DNA from: an uncultured Bacilli bacterium
Lineage (GTDB): Bacteria; Bacillota_I; Bacilli_A; RF39; UBA660
Length of the DNA stretch: 27,140 nt
Direction: 5' to 3'
NCBI GenBank assembly: GCA_947630865.1
Contig: CANRJE010000007.1
Coordinates: forward strand, 1 to 27,140
How positions within the stretch are numbered: position 1 is the stretch's first letter; every line of letters begins with the position of its first letter. The notes under the pieces were generated by a model, which ran no database searches, was not told the DNA's origin, and was given only the letters and a program-made list of their open reading frames with translations. The position numbers were made by a program, and so were the translations under genes. Shown here piece by piece: positions 1-8,932 of the stretch.

Positions 1-117
1 GACGAGGTACCCCCCCCGAGGTTGACTATTAGTTAACTTAAATTTATAGAAATATTTGAAAAATTTATTTACATCTGTTGTTTTACCATAATATCCTTTT
101 AAAAATTTTATAATCAT
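1..117 (-). CDS. Partial capsule-operon gene (5' end only), function unknown
   Basis: An ATG at 117-115 follows a GTGAGG ribosome binding site that overlaps the end of the upstream epimerase gene. The frame then stays open to the window edge, giving 39 codons. The product begins MIIKFLKGYYGKTTDVNKFF and is rich in Lys, Phe and Tyr. I do not recognise the family. Its position as the next gene of the polysaccharide operon suggests a sugar-handling or export protein, but that is only context. The last codons (CGG GGG GGG TAC CTC GTC) contain an 8-G run and GC-rich codons quite unlike the rest of the operon, so the reading frame past this point should be treated with caution. Confidence 0.55.
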   Translation of the reverse strand, partial: MIIKFLKGYYGKTTDVNKFFKYFYKFKLTNSQPRGGYLV

Positions 118-124
118 GAAAACC

Positions 125-1090
125 TCACTTTTTTTTTTCTTTGTACCATTCTATAAATTTTTTTATACCTTCTTCAAAGGTAATACATGGTTTATATCCT
201 AACAAGTCTTTTGCTTTACTTATATCAGCATAAGTTCTATCAACATCACCTGGCTGCATAGGCATTTTTTTAATTTTAGGTTCAATATTTAATGTTTTTC
301 CAATTATATCAATCATTTCTTTTAAACTAATAGGATTATTACTTCCTAAATTAATTATTTCGTATACATCATCATTTTTCATTACATAATTACATGATTT
401 TAAAATACCATCAACAATATCTGAAACATAAGTATAATCTCTTGAAGTAGTACCATCTCCAAACATAGGTATTTCTTCATTATTTAACATTAATCTTGTA
501 AATTTATTAATTGCTAAATCTGGTCTTTGTTTTGGTCCATAAACTGTAAAAAATCTTAACATAATGATATTCATTTTATTTAATTTATGATATACATGTG
601 CCATAACTTCATTAGCCTTTTTAGTAGCTGCATAAGGACTAATAGCAAAATCAACTATCATATTCTCTTTAAATGGTATTTCTTTAGTATTTCCATAAAC
701 ACTACTAGATGATGCTAAAACTAAATTTTTAATATTATGAAGTTTGGCTTCTTCTAATATATTCCCTGTTCCTATTCCATTTACTTCTTGATAAAGAATA
801 GGATTTTCAATTGATGGACGAACTCCAGCCATAGCCGCTAAATGAACTATAACATCAATTTTATTTTCATCAAAAATGAGTTTTATATCTTCTCTATTTC
901 TAATATCTCCTCGATATAATTTATAGTTTTTATTATCTAAAAAAGATTTTACATTATCTTCTTTTATTTTTGGGTCATAGAAATCACAAAAATTATCAAT
1001 CGTAATAACCTTATTCCCTTCATTTAATAATGTTTCTGTTAAAGTAGAACCAATAAATCCCGCTCCTCCTGTTATAAAATATGTTTTCAT
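125..1090 (-). CDS. NAD-dependent nucleotide-sugar epimerase, probably UDP-glucuronate 4-epimerase type
   Basis: This is a 321-residue extended short-chain dehydrogenase/reductase, the usual length for the family. Visible motifs are the NAD-binding TGGAGFIGS (7-15), LAAMAGVRPSIENP (84-97), SSSSVYG (127-133), the catalytic pair Tyr153/Lys157 in YAATK, and RFFTVYGP (179-186). The NFCDFYDPKIKEDN stretch near residue 33 and the AGVR..IENP motif resemble UDP-glucuronate 4-epimerases more than GalE, so the likely reaction is UDP-GlcA to UDP-GalA. That specificity is inferred; a UDP-glucose 4-epimerase or related C4 epimerase is possible. The start ATG lies one base after the stop of the preceding ATP-grasp gene, with GAGG about 11 nt upstream. 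It would supply a precursor for the polymer made by this operon. Confidence 0.85.
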   Translation of the reverse strand: MKTYFITGGAGFIGSTLTETLLNEGNKVITIDNFCDFYDPKIKEDNVKSFLDNKNYKLYRGDIRNREDIKLIFDENKIDVIVHLAAMAGVRPSIENPILYQEVNGIGTGNILEEAKLHNIKNLVLASSSSVYGNTKEIPFKENMIVDFAISPYAATKKANEVMAHVYHKLNKMNIIMLRFFTVYGPKQRPDLAINKFTRLMLNNEEIPMFGDGTTSRDYTYVSDIVDGILKSCNYVMKNDDVYEIINLGSNNPISLKEMIDIIGKTLNIEPKIKKMPMQPGDVDRTYADISKAKDLLGYKPCITFEEGIKKFIEWYKEKKK

Positions 1091-1091
1091 A

Positions 1092-2249
1092 TTATTCTTT
1101 ACCTCTCCAATTCATTCCAAAAAGATATTTTTTTCTGTCTTTTAATTTTACCTTTTTCATAAAAGATAACCATTCCAATATTTCAGGAGTTAAATCTCCA
1201 AATGCTGGTTTTCCATGAGCAAATTGATGAATCCAAATTCCACCATCATTTACATTTATTTCTATTAAAACAACTTGACCTTTTTCATCGATAGTCATAT
1301 CCCAATTAAGTATTCCAACATTAGGTATATGTTCATGCATATCTATACATTTTTCTAATACTTCAGGAAATAATTCAATTTTTTTATTCTTAAATGTATA
1401 ATTAGTATTTGGGTGCATAAGATATTCATCTTTAAATTCATTATAAGCTTTATCATGTAATTTTCCATCATCATCAATACCTACAAATATACCACCAGCA
1501 TGAGCATTATCTAAAAAAGAACCATTTCTACCTATTCTCATTGAACATGGTACATTATAAATTTTATTTTTCCATCTATATGTTGTTATTCTAAAAGTAT
1601 TAACACTATTTGGATATATTTTAGCAATTGATTCATGACATTTAATCTTTTCTTGTATTACAAAATCTAAACCAAATGTAGTAATTAAATCTTCTATTTT
1701 TAACTTTGAATTAATTTCAACATCTTTTTTAAAGTTTAATATTTTACAACCTATACCACTACAAGTATCAACAGAAATCTTGAAAAAAACTTCGCCTATA
1801 TCATAAAGTTTTTTAATAACTTCATCTTTACTAATTATATTATTATCCGAATCCATATAAGTACCACATTGACAAGAAATTATCTTTTTAGGCATTTTAA
1901 CATTTAAATATTCTTCTAGCATGTATAAATTATTTTTATCTTCTAAGAAATAATTCATACTTTTATCTAAATTCATAAATCTTTCAAATTCTGGAATATA
2001 TAATAGTTCTGGAAAAAATCTTACATCAAATTTACCACTAAAAGCATAATTATGTCTATGCCAAGTATCAGGTATTTTCTTGCCATAATGTTTGATATAG
2101 AAATTATTAAGTTCTTTTTTTTCTTCTTTTGTTAATTTATAACTACTATAAATTTTAACTCTTCTAGAATCTTTAAACTTTTTTACTTCTTCATTCTTTT
2201 TTTTTATTCTTATATAATTATCAACAATATTTTTTATTAAATCATTCAT
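1092..2249 (-). CDS. Sugar-transfer-associated ATP-grasp protein
   Basis: The 385-residue protein matches the 'sugar-transfer associated ATP-grasp' group found in capsule and exopolysaccharide loci. Motifs seen include SVNTFRITTYRW (215-226), the glycine-bearing DNAHAGGIFVGID (247-259), and the C-terminal metal/ATP-binding NWDMTIDEKG..VLIEINVND (315-335), where Asp317, Glu330 and Asn332 are probable Mg-ATP ligands. ATP-grasp enzymes couple ATP hydrolysis to carboxylate-amine or similar ligation. The substrate here is unknown; adding an amino acid or similar group to a sugar or glycan is the usual guess. The ATG has a GAGGATAAAAT site that overlaps the last codons of the upstream glycosyltransferase. 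It is the second ATP-grasp in the operon and quite different in sequence from the first. Confidence 0.8.
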   Translation of the reverse strand: MNDLIKNIVDNYIRIKKKNEEVKKFKDSRRVKIYSSYKLTKEEKKELNNFYIKHYGKKIPDTWHRHNYAFSGKFDVRFFPELLYIPEFERFMNLDKSMNYFLEDKNNLYMLEEYLNVKMPKKIISCQCGTYMDSDNNIISKDEVIKKLYDIGEVFFKISVDTCSGIGCKILNFKKDVEINSKLKIEDLITTFGLDFVIQEKIKCHESIAKIYPNSVNTFRITTYRWKNKIYNVPCSMRIGRNGSFLDNAHAGGIFVGIDDDGKLHDKAYNEFKDEYLMHPNTNYTFKNKKIELFPEVLEKCIDMHEHIPNVGILNWDMTIDEKGQVVLIEINVNDGGIWIHQFAHGKPAFGDLTPEILEWLSFMKKVKLKDRKKYLFGMNWRGKE

Positions 2250-2258
2250 ATTTTATCC

Positions 2259-3182
2259 TCATTTTCTAGCATAAACTTTCAAAAATATTCGATAAATTAC
2301 TTTTTTTAGTTTATTATCTATATAAAACTCTATCTTATTATTTTTTAAAATTATTCCTAGTTCTTTTATAAGTTTATTAAATTCATTAGATGTATAACCA
2401 TCCTTATGTTTTACCTTTCTTACCATATATGAAAAATAAAGTACACTAGCTCTATATAATAAACTTTTTTTTAAACTTTCTTCTTTTAAATTATTATATA
2501 AATATATTAATATTTCAAGAGATTTATTTATTTTTTTAGAATTAATATCATAAGATAACGAAGAACCTTTGCCATCGTGATAGATTGAATAATATGTTTC
2601 ATCTTCGTATTCGAAATTGTGGCATTTGTCTAAGTATAAGTATGTTGTATATAAATCTTCATAAATATTTGAATCAATAAACATATCAGCACTTAAAATG
2701 TCTTTTTTTAAAATTTTACTTCCTAAGCCAGGTCTTACAATATCATCAAGTTCAGATATATTATAAATACCTGGTTTCATATTGTCAAATCCTTTAATAA
2801 TTGATTTATCATTACCTTCAATATCTTCTCGATTAAAAAATAATACATCAATTTTTTCTTTTTCAAACTTACTAACAATTCTTTCTAAATCTGTATCGTG
2901 AGTTATCCAATCATCACTATCAATAAAATAAAGCAAGTCACCTGTTGACTTTAAAAAGCCATATTTTCTAGCCAAACCTGGCCCACTATTTTTCTCATCA
3001 TATACTTTTATCCTAGAATCTTTCTTTTCTAATTCTTTTAATATCTTTAATGAATTATCAGTAGAACCATCATTAACTAAAATCAATTCATAGTCTTGAT
3101 AAGTTTGATTAAAAACACTTTCAACTAATTTTTTAATATATTTTTCACTATTATAAACGGGCACTATTACACTAATTTTCAT
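2259..3182 (-). CDS. Family 2 glycosyltransferase
   Basis: This is a 307-residue inverting glycosyltransferase with a GT-A fold. The N-terminus MKISVIVPVYNSEKYIKKLV and NDGSTDNSL form the nucleotide-binding part, and FIDSDDW contains the DxD-type metal site. The rest is an acceptor-specific C-terminal region with no membrane segment obvious enough to call, so the enzyme is probably cytoplasmic or peripheral at the inner face of the membrane. I chose the ATG at 3182 because it begins the conserved MKISVIVPVYN core and has AAAGG about 10 nt upstream. A TTG at 3206 overlapping the previous stop would add eight residues but has no ribosome binding site. Sugar donor and linkage cannot be read from the sequence. 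Confidence 0.85.
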   Translation of the reverse strand: MKISVIVPVYNSEKYIKKLVESVFNQTYQDYELILVNDGSTDNSLKILKELEKKDSRIKVYDEKNSGPGLARKYGFLKSTGDLLYFIDSDDWITHDTDLERIVSKFEKEKIDVLFFNREDIEGNDKSIIKGFDNMKPGIYNISELDDIVRPGLGSKILKKDILSADMFIDSNIYEDLYTTYLYLDKCHNFEYEDETYYSIYHDGKGSSLSYDINSKKINKSLEILIYLYNNLKEESLKKSLLYRASVLYFSYMVRKVKHKDGYTSNEFNKLIKELGIILKNNKIEFYIDNKLKKVIYRIFLKVYARK

Positions 3183-3202
3183 ACATATCATACCTTTATA
3201 TT

Positions 3203-4165
3203 TCAATTAATAATTTTAAACACTAAATCTTTTAAATTGTAAAATCTAAAACATTTTTTTAATTCTGAAAAATTTCTAGGAACTATTTTATTTTTTATCA
3301 TCAATTCAAAAAATCTATTATAGAATATTTTTTTTAAAACTTTATTATTATAATTATTATTTTTTGATAAAATATAGTCAATATCATTATTTACTTTAAG
3401 ATGATTTTCTTTCGTAAATTTTTTAATTCCTCCAAATATAGTTAAACAATTAAATATTCTTTCATCATATTTACCAGTAATTTTTTTACTATTATTCTCA
3501 ATTATTTTTTTTGTATTTTCAACGGAAACAGGATTTTCAGGAACATTTTTTTTATTATGAACACGATATTTTAATAAAATTTTTGGAACTATTCCAACAT
3601 CGTATTCCTCAACAATTCTACTCCATAATTCAAAATCTTGAGCACGCATAAATTTTTCATTATATTTATATTGTTTAAATACTTCACTTCTACCAAAAAC
3701 TGCTGGATGTACTAAAACTGACCTATATAACAATTGAATTTTTAATTGCTCTTTAGTTTTAAAAAACAATTTTAAAGTTGAATTATCTTCTTCAAATGAT
3801 TTAGCATAAGATGAGCAAACCCCAACATTTGGATTTTTTTCTAAATATTTTATTTGCAATTCAAATCTATTAGGAAGACTTATATCATCACTATCCATTC
3901 TTGCTATATAATCACCTGTTGATATTTCAATACCTTTATTCAAAGAATAAGGTAATCCCCTATTTTTTTCATTTAATATTAATTTTATTCTTTCATCAGT
4001 ATATTTTTTCTTTAAATATTCATATTCTTCTTTATTTCCATCGCAAATAATTATAAATTCAAAATTAGAATAAGTTTGATTTAATATACTATTTATAGCA
4101 GCATCAATCATATTCTTATCAGTTTTATAAGTTGCCATTATAACCGATATTTTTTTAAGATTCAT
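3203..4165 (-). CDS. Family 2 glycosyltransferase
   Basis: This 320-residue GT-A glycosyltransferase begins MNLKKISVIMATYKTDKNM, with the GT2 fold signature SILNQTYSNFEFIIICDG and the metal-binding ARMDSDD. The ISLPNRFELQIKYLEKNPNVG stretch after DxD and the later RAQDFELWSR are typical of bacterial capsule GT2 enzymes (WaaE/RfaG-like annotation is common for such sequences). The start at 4165 is set by GGAGGT four bases upstream (4170-4175). It overlaps the end of the polymerase gene by 11 nt, indicating translational coupling. A longer frame with five extra residues has no ribosome binding site. Substrate unknown. Confidence 0.85.
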   Translation of the reverse strand: MNLKKISVIMATYKTDKNMIDAAINSILNQTYSNFEFIIICDGNKEEYEYLKKKYTDERIKLILNEKNRGLPYSLNKGIEISTGDYIARMDSDDISLPNRFELQIKYLEKNPNVGVCSSYAKSFEEDNSTLKLFFKTKEQLKIQLLYRSVLVHPAVFGRSEVFKQYKYNEKFMRAQDFELWSRIVEEYDVGIVPKILLKYRVHNKKNVPENPVSVENTKKIIENNSKKITGKYDERIFNCLTIFGGIKKFTKENHLKVNNDIDYILSKNNNYNNKVLKKIFYNRFFELMIKNKIVPRNFSELKKCFRFYNLKDLVFKIIN

Positions 4166-5411
4166 TCTTACCTCCAACAACTTTTTTACTCTCGCTTAAA
4201 TATGGAATAGGACCTGAAATACATAATAGCATAACTAAAAATATAATAGCTATAGAATGAAAAATTTCTCCTTTATAGTTTGCAATCAAAAGTGATACGA
4301 TTAAAGCAATAGCAACTTCTTTGTGCGGTACTTCTTTTAAAATTAAGCAGAAAATAGAAAAATATAACAAACATACGTAAATTAGTCCACCTTGAAACAA
4401 ATCATTTACATAACCAATATCTGATGTACTATATCCATATTTTGAAGCTTGACCACCATATACACGATATCCAATTCCAAAAATTAAATCTTCATCCTTA
4501 GGAAAAAATAAATGTTCCTTTAAAATCGCATAATTACCACTATACTCATTTTTAGAAATCAAAGTAACTGTTTCTTCAAAAAATCCAAAAATATAATTAT
4601 ATGTATGTGGAACAAATGTTTTTAAAGATATTATAGTTGTTAAAATTACAATAGTAATAACCCCTAAAACTTTCATAGTAAGAAATACTTTACGCTTAAA
4701 AAAGCAATAATATATCAAATAAATTAAAGATGAAACAAAAAATATTACCAATCCTGTTCGACCATTTAATAAAACTGTAATCATTATAAGCATACATTTA
4801 ATAATCATTTTAAAATCATTTGTTTTTAAATATTGATTAAATAATATGGCTGCTAAAAAGCCATGATAAATTGGCGTTGAAAATGTATAATCAAAGAAAA
4901 TTCCATATATTCTAGACATATTTATATATATATTTTGAATACTACTTCCTTTATAGTAAAAAGAATTTAAAGCTATTTGATGTAAACTAGGAAAAATAAC
5001 CATTAATATACAAATTATTCCTTGAAAAACAGCCAAATTAACAACCATATTAAAAAATTCATTTTTATTCTTATCTTTATTAATCCAATTTGATAGTATA
5101 TAAACATCTAGCATATAAAAAATTAACAAAAGGTTTTGAATAATTCTAGTATCACTAAAATTAACTTCTTTAATTCTTAAACAATAAATTAACCAACAAT
5201 AAATAGCAGATAAAAGTATAGTTGATATAAATACTACATAATTCTTTTTTAATGTAATTTTTCCCTTTTTAAAACTTGCTATTAAGAGCAATATAGATAT
5301 TATAGGTACAGTAACGTTATAATTATAAAGCATATTTTCTGATGTTGTTGGAGTATAAATAATATAAAACAAAATTACATAAATTAATATTTTTTTAAAA
5401 TTTATTTTCAT
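4155..5411 (-). CDS. Wzy-like polysaccharide polymerase
   Basis: The 418-residue integral membrane protein has about ten predicted hydrophobic helices and a larger extracytoplasmic loop between roughly residues 265 and 340. The segment LLNGRTGLVIFF resembles the arginine-containing loop motif of O-antigen/capsule polymerases and ligases. Its place among glycosyltransferases with a CpsBCD module supports a role in polymerising undecaprenyl-linked repeat units on the outer face of the membrane. Wzy proteins diverge so strongly that the call rests on topology and context. The ATG follows AAGGAG with five-base spacing. A ligase or unrelated membrane protein is possible but less likely. Confidence 0.72.
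   Translation of the reverse strand: MKINFKKILIYVILFYIIYTPTTSENMLYNYNVTVPIISILLLIASFKKGKITLKKNYVVFISTILLSAIYCWLIYCLRIKEVNFSDTRIIQNLLLIFYMLDVYILSNWINKDKNKNEFFNMVVNLAVFQGIICILMVIFPSLHQIALNSFYYKGSSIQNIYINMSRIYGIFFDYTFSTPIYHGFLAAILFNQYLKTNDFKMIIKCMLIMITVLLNGRTGLVIFFVSSLIYLIYYCFFKRKVFLTMKVLGVITIVILTTIISLKTFVPHTYNYIFGFFEETVTLISKNEYSGNYAILKEHLFFPKDEDLIFGIGYRVYGGQASKYGYSTSDIGYVNDLFQGGLIYVCLLYFSIFCLILKEVPHKEVAIALIVSLLIANYKGEIFHSIAIIFLVMLLCISGPIPYLSESKKVVGGKNES
4170..4175 (-). promoter_or_regulatory. Ribosome binding site fixing the start of the GT2 gene at 4165
   Basis: On the minus strand GGAGGT stands four bases before ATG. It lies inside the last codons of the polymerase gene, which argues against the longer upstream start. 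Confidence 0.7.
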
Positions 5412-5424
5412 TATTTCTCCTTCT

Positions 5425-6525
5425 TTAATTAATATTTTTTTCTAAATATAATCTTTCTAAATAATTTGCTACTTTCTTTATATCGTATCCTTTTTCTATT
5501 ATATCTTTGCTTTTGTCATATCTTTTTCTAGAAGATTTCAAAATTGTTTTAGCCCAATACTCTTTACTTTTATCTAAACTAATATATTTAACCTCACCAG
5601 TTACATTAGCTTCTTTTGGCACATAAGAACTGGCAAAACAAGGTAAACCATTAGTTTGTGCTTCAAGTAAAGAAATACCAAATCCTTCATATATTGATGG
5701 AAAAACAAAATAATCCATGGCACTATAATATTTTCCAACATCATTTTGACCTTCTAATAAGAGCACATTTGATTTTAAATTGTTTTTTTCTATCTCAAGT
5801 TCAATCTCTTTTTTTGAAGGTCCATCACCAATCAAAAGCAATTTAGAATTAGGTTGTTGTTTTAAAACTTCTGGTAACATTTGAACTAAAAACAATTGAT
5901 TTTTAATTTCATCAAGTCTTCCTATATGACCAATTATAAGACAATTATCATTTATATCGTATTTTTTACGAATTTTTTTTCTGTCTTCATTATTAAATTT
6001 AAATTTTTCAACATCAATTCCATTTTTTAAAATCACAGCATTTTTACTTTTATCATCGAATAAATAATCAGCAGATGCTTTAGAACAAGCAATAAAATCT
6101 GTTGCATATTTACTAATTTTCTTTTTTAGATAGTTTTTATAAATTTTTCTTAACCCTTTATCAGAAACTGAATTTGTATGTGCATGGGATATTATAACAG
6201 GAATATTATTTTGATAAGCAATCTTAACAATTAAACCAGATAGGTGACTAAAATGTGTATGAATAATCTTATATTCAGGATAATTTTTAAAAAAATTATT
6301 TAAATTTTTGGAATATTTAAAACAGCCAACTTCAGTTATATGAGGCATATAATAAATTTTTCCACCCATTTTTGTTATTTCTTCATCATATACTCCTTTA
6401 GAATTAAGTAGAAAATCAAATTGTACTTTTTCTCTATCAATATTTTTATATATGTTGATAAGTAAAGTTTGAATTCCTCCCAATTCCATTTCTCTAAGTA
6501 TATGTAATACACGCACTTTATTCAT
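5425..6525 (-). CDS. Family 4 glycosyltransferase (GT-B)
   Basis: This 366-residue retaining glycosyltransferase is of the EpsF/EpsD-like GT4 group. The N-terminal Rossmann domain begins NKVRVLHILREMELGGIQ, where the GGIQ loop binds the acceptor. The central HAHTNS is typical of GT4. The C-terminal donor domain carries IGHIGRLDEIKNQ and the family EX7E motif in YEGFGISLLEA, which contacts the nucleotide-sugar. It is likely cytoplasmic and adds one sugar of the repeat unit; the donor is unknown. A perfect AAGGAGG lies nine bases before the ATG. The 98-base gap upstream of this gene is the longest inside the capsule operon, but I see no convincing promoter or terminator in it. Confidence 0.87.
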   Translation of the reverse strand: MNKVRVLHILREMELGGIQTLLINIYKNIDREKVQFDFLLNSKGVYDEEITKMGGKIYYMPHITEVGCFKYSKNLNNFFKNYPEYKIIHTHFSHLSGLIVKIAYQNNIPVIISHAHTNSVSDKGLRKIYKNYLKKKISKYATDFIACSKASADYLFDDKSKNAVILKNGIDVEKFKFNNEDRKKIRKKYDINDNCLIIGHIGRLDEIKNQLFLVQMLPEVLKQQPNSKLLLIGDGPSKKEIELEIEKNNLKSNVLLLEGQNDVGKYYSAMDYFVFPSIYEGFGISLLEAQTNGLPCFASSYVPKEANVTGEVKYISLDKSKEYWAKTILKSSRKRYDKSKDIIEKGYDIKKVANYLERLYLEKNIN

Positions 6526-6623
6526 AAAAATCAGCCTCCTTACTATGTTGCATAAAAACTATAGAAATCAGAATAATCTTTAATAATAAAAAATCAATTG
6601 TTTTTTTGGACTATTGAAAATTA

Positions 6624-7520
6624 TCATAAAATTTTATCATCATCTACTTTAATTTTAATTTTTCCTATTATAGCATCTGCTTCTTTTGTAATCGTATGGT
6701 CACAAGAACACGCTGGAGTGAATGTTAATTCACCAAAAATAATTTTTTCTTTTGTATTGTATAAATCAACTCTAACAAAAGGAAAATCACTTGATAAATC
6801 TTCAGAAATTTTTATCATTTCATTTAAATTTTTAGGTTTTTTACATGTCTTATTACTATTATAAATACTTAAACCATATGGTAATTCATTCCAATCGGTA
6901 TCATAATAATCATATTTTGTTTTACCATGCATACCTCTTTCAGAACATACTACTATAAATTTGACCTTGCCATTAAAACAATAAAATTTATAATCTGTTG
7001 GCATTTCACCTTTTTTATCACATAAATATTTCTCTATGATAATTTTAGGTTTTATTTTAGTATAATGAAGTTCTGTAGTTGCACAACCATATTTCTCTTT
7101 TAACCAACTATTTACTTTTTTTTCTGCATTTTTTATATCAAAACTACTTTTATCTTCACAAATCAAATTATAAGCACAACCATGATTACACTTTAAAGCA
7201 AATTTTTGAGGTAATTTAGAAAAATCAATATCATTAAAGTTATCATAAACCCCATATAATTCATTTAAAATTGAAGCATAACCTTTGCTTTCTATATATT
7301 CTCTAACTCTATATTTATCGGCACATTTAATCACTAGTTCATCATTAGCATACTTATTTAATTTTAACCATGTGGCTTTTTCATTAAATGTTTGAGGATT
7401 CTTCAAATTAGGAAATTTTTTTATTCTAATAAAAAATAATATTCTCGAACTTAAATTTGGAGAAATTTTGGTTAATAATTCAAAAAATCTTTTTCCAATA
7501 TAAATAATTTTGCTTTTCAT
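6624..7520 (-). CDS. TupA-like ATP-grasp protein
   Basis: The 298-residue protein fits the TupA-like ATP-grasp family. Recognisable blocks are NPQTFNEKATWLKL (41-54), CADKYRVREYI (66-76), ALKCNHGCAYN (108-118), IIIEKYL (160-166), DYKFYCFNGKVKFI (176-189) and FVRVDLYN...IIFGELTFTPA (248-270), with Asp252 and Glu264 as likely metal-ATP ligands. TupA was named in alkaliphilic Bacillus for its role in teichuronopeptide synthesis. Homologues in capsule loci are presumed to ligate amino acids to a glycan or its precursor. The ATG overlaps the previous gene's TGA (ATGA) and has AAGGAG six bases upstream. The exact substrate is not evident. Confidence 0.82.
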   Translation of the reverse strand: MKSKIIYIGKRFFELLTKISPNLSSRILFFIRIKKFPNLKNPQTFNEKATWLKLNKYANDELVIKCADKYRVREYIESKGYASILNELYGVYDNFNDIDFSKLPQKFALKCNHGCAYNLICEDKSSFDIKNAEKKVNSWLKEKYGCATTELHYTKIKPKIIIEKYLCDKKGEMPTDYKFYCFNGKVKFIVVCSERGMHGKTKYDYYDTDWNELPYGLSIYNSNKTCKKPKNLNEMIKISEDLSSDFPFVRVDLYNTKEKIIFGELTFTPACSCDHTITKEADAIIGKIKIKVDDDKIL

Positions 7521-8278
7521 ATTCTTCTCCTTACTGCATTAAAACAATAAAAGCAAAAATTATAAAAACTAGCAAAAATATTTAAATGCTCAACATTCCG
7601 ATACAAGTTCCACGTTCTCTTTAAAGCTGTTAGTTTATTAGCTGATAATGAATTATTACATCTTCTATAATAAGCCATTATTTCATTTAACCCATAAGCA
7701 TAATCAACTTTTTTTAGTACTTTCCACCAAGTAGCTGTATCTTGTCCTCTTCTAACATCTGGCATATAAATATCATTTTTCGATAATTTTTGCATATCAA
7801 ACATAACAGTTGATGTCCAAATTGTTGTATTTTTTAAAGCTTCTTTATAATTTATTTTTAAAGGTATATAGACTTTCTTACCAGTCGGAACTCCTTCACT
7901 TGTTGCAAATTCATAACCAGTAAAAGAAAAAGCACAATCGTGTTCTTTTTGAAATTTAATTTGTTTTTCAATTTTATCTTTTTCCCATAAATCATCAGCA
8001 TCTATGAAAAATATAAATCTACCTTTAGATTCTTCAATTCCTTTATTTCTAGCAATAGCAGTATAACCTTTTTTTTTCAATTTTATTAATTTTATTTTTT
8101 TAGGATATTTTTTTACATATTCCTCAATTATTTTAACACTATCATCTGTTGATAAATCATCAACCAAAATCAATTCCCAATTTTTATAAGTTTGATTTAA
8201 AACTGTTTCAATTGTCTCTTTTAAAAATTTACTAGCATTATAAACTGGCGTTACAATACTTACTAAATCCTCTTTCAT
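7517..8278 (-). CDS. Family 2 glycosyltransferase
   Basis: This is a 253-residue GT-A enzyme with the N-terminal fold LVSIVTPVYNASKFLKETI, the nucleotide-binding LVDDLSTDDS and the metal motif FFIDADDLW (Asp93/Asp95). The pattern resembles the short CpsI/YfdH-like glycosyltransferases that follow the priming transferase in Bacillota capsule operons. It is probably the enzyme adding the second sugar to the lipid-linked intermediate, by position only. Its stop overlaps the start of the TupA-like gene, indicating tight co-translation. No membrane helix is evident apart from a mildly hydrophobic C-terminus (FYNFCFYCF) that could associate with the membrane. Confidence 0.87.
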   Translation of the reverse strand: MKEDLVSIVTPVYNASKFLKETIETVLNQTYKNWELILVDDLSTDDSVKIIEEYVKKYPKKIKLIKLKKKGYTAIARNKGIEESKGRFIFFIDADDLWEKDKIEKQIKFQKEHDCAFSFTGYEFATSEGVPTGKKVYIPLKINYKEALKNTTIWTSTVMFDMQKLSKNDIYMPDVRRGQDTATWWKVLKKVDYAYGLNEIMAYYRRCNNSLSANKLTALKRTWNLYRNVEHLNIFASFYNFCFYCFNAVRRRI

Positions 8279-8282
8279 AATG

Positions 8283-8909
8283 CTATTTTTTCCTTTCTTG
8301 CTTTTTTAAATTATCTTTTAATTGTTTTATTTCTTCATCTATACCAAACTTTGATATTTCATAACCTTCTCTTTTAAATATTGTTTTAATAGTCATGAAA
8401 ATTACTTTCATATCCATTATAAATGATAAGTTTTCTATGTATTTTATATCATAATCAATTTTTTCAAAAACTGATAAGTTGTTTCTTCCAACAGCTTGAG
8501 CAAGTCCAGTTATACCCGGCCTCACTTTAACTCTTTTCTTTTGATGTTCTGTAAAGTTTTCGTAATATTCTGGTATCCATGGGCGAGGTCCAATTAAACT
8601 CATATCACCTTTTAAAATATTAAATATTTGAGGTAATTCATCTAAACTAGTTTTTCTTATAAATTTTCCTAACTTAGTTACCTTATTTTCTTCTTCTAAA
8701 TTGTGAACATCATTTGCTGCTTCCATACTTCTAAATTTATATAAATAAAATTCTTTAGCATCTTTACCAGTTCTAATTTGTTTAAATATGGCTGGACCTT
8801 TACTTTCTATTTTAATAGCAATGCCAATTATTAATAAAGGTATTGCTAGTAGTATTAATAATACTATGCTTATAAAAATGTCCATAATTCTTTTAATGTA
8901 TTTGTACAT
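8283..8909 (-). CDS. Initiating sugar-phosphate transferase (polyprenyl-phosphate glycosyl-1-phosphate transferase)
   Basis: This 208-residue member of the bacterial sugar transferase family (EpsL/PglC/WbaP C-terminal domain) transfers a sugar-1-phosphate to undecaprenyl phosphate and so starts each repeat unit. It has the single N-terminal re-entrant or membrane helix (about 8-33), the FYLYKFRSM block, the catalytic Asp90-Glu91 dyad in TSLDELPQ, SLIGPRP (104-110) and PGITGLAQ (131-138). The length matches the minimal monotopic enzymes, without the extra N-terminal membrane domain of long WbaP/CpsE forms. The start has AAGGGAG eight bases upstream. The sugar substrate is not predictable. Confidence 0.92.
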   Translation of the reverse strand: MYKYIKRIMDIFISIVLLILLAIPLLIIGIAIKIESKGPAIFKQIRTGKDAKEFYLYKFRSMEAANDVHNLEEENKVTKLGKFIRKTSLDELPQIFNILKGDMSLIGPRPWIPEYYENFTEHQKKRVKVRPGITGLAQAVGRNNLSVFEKIDYDIKYIENLSFIMDMKVIFMTIKTIFKREGYEISKFGIDEEIKQLKDNLKKQERKK

Positions 8910-8932
8910 ATATACTACTCCCTTACAGTTAT

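Noticed and set aside
6526..6623. Internal promoter in the capsule operon gap
   Set aside because: TTGATT and TATAGT are visible but badly spaced relative to each other; nothing exceeds what AT-rich DNA gives by chance.
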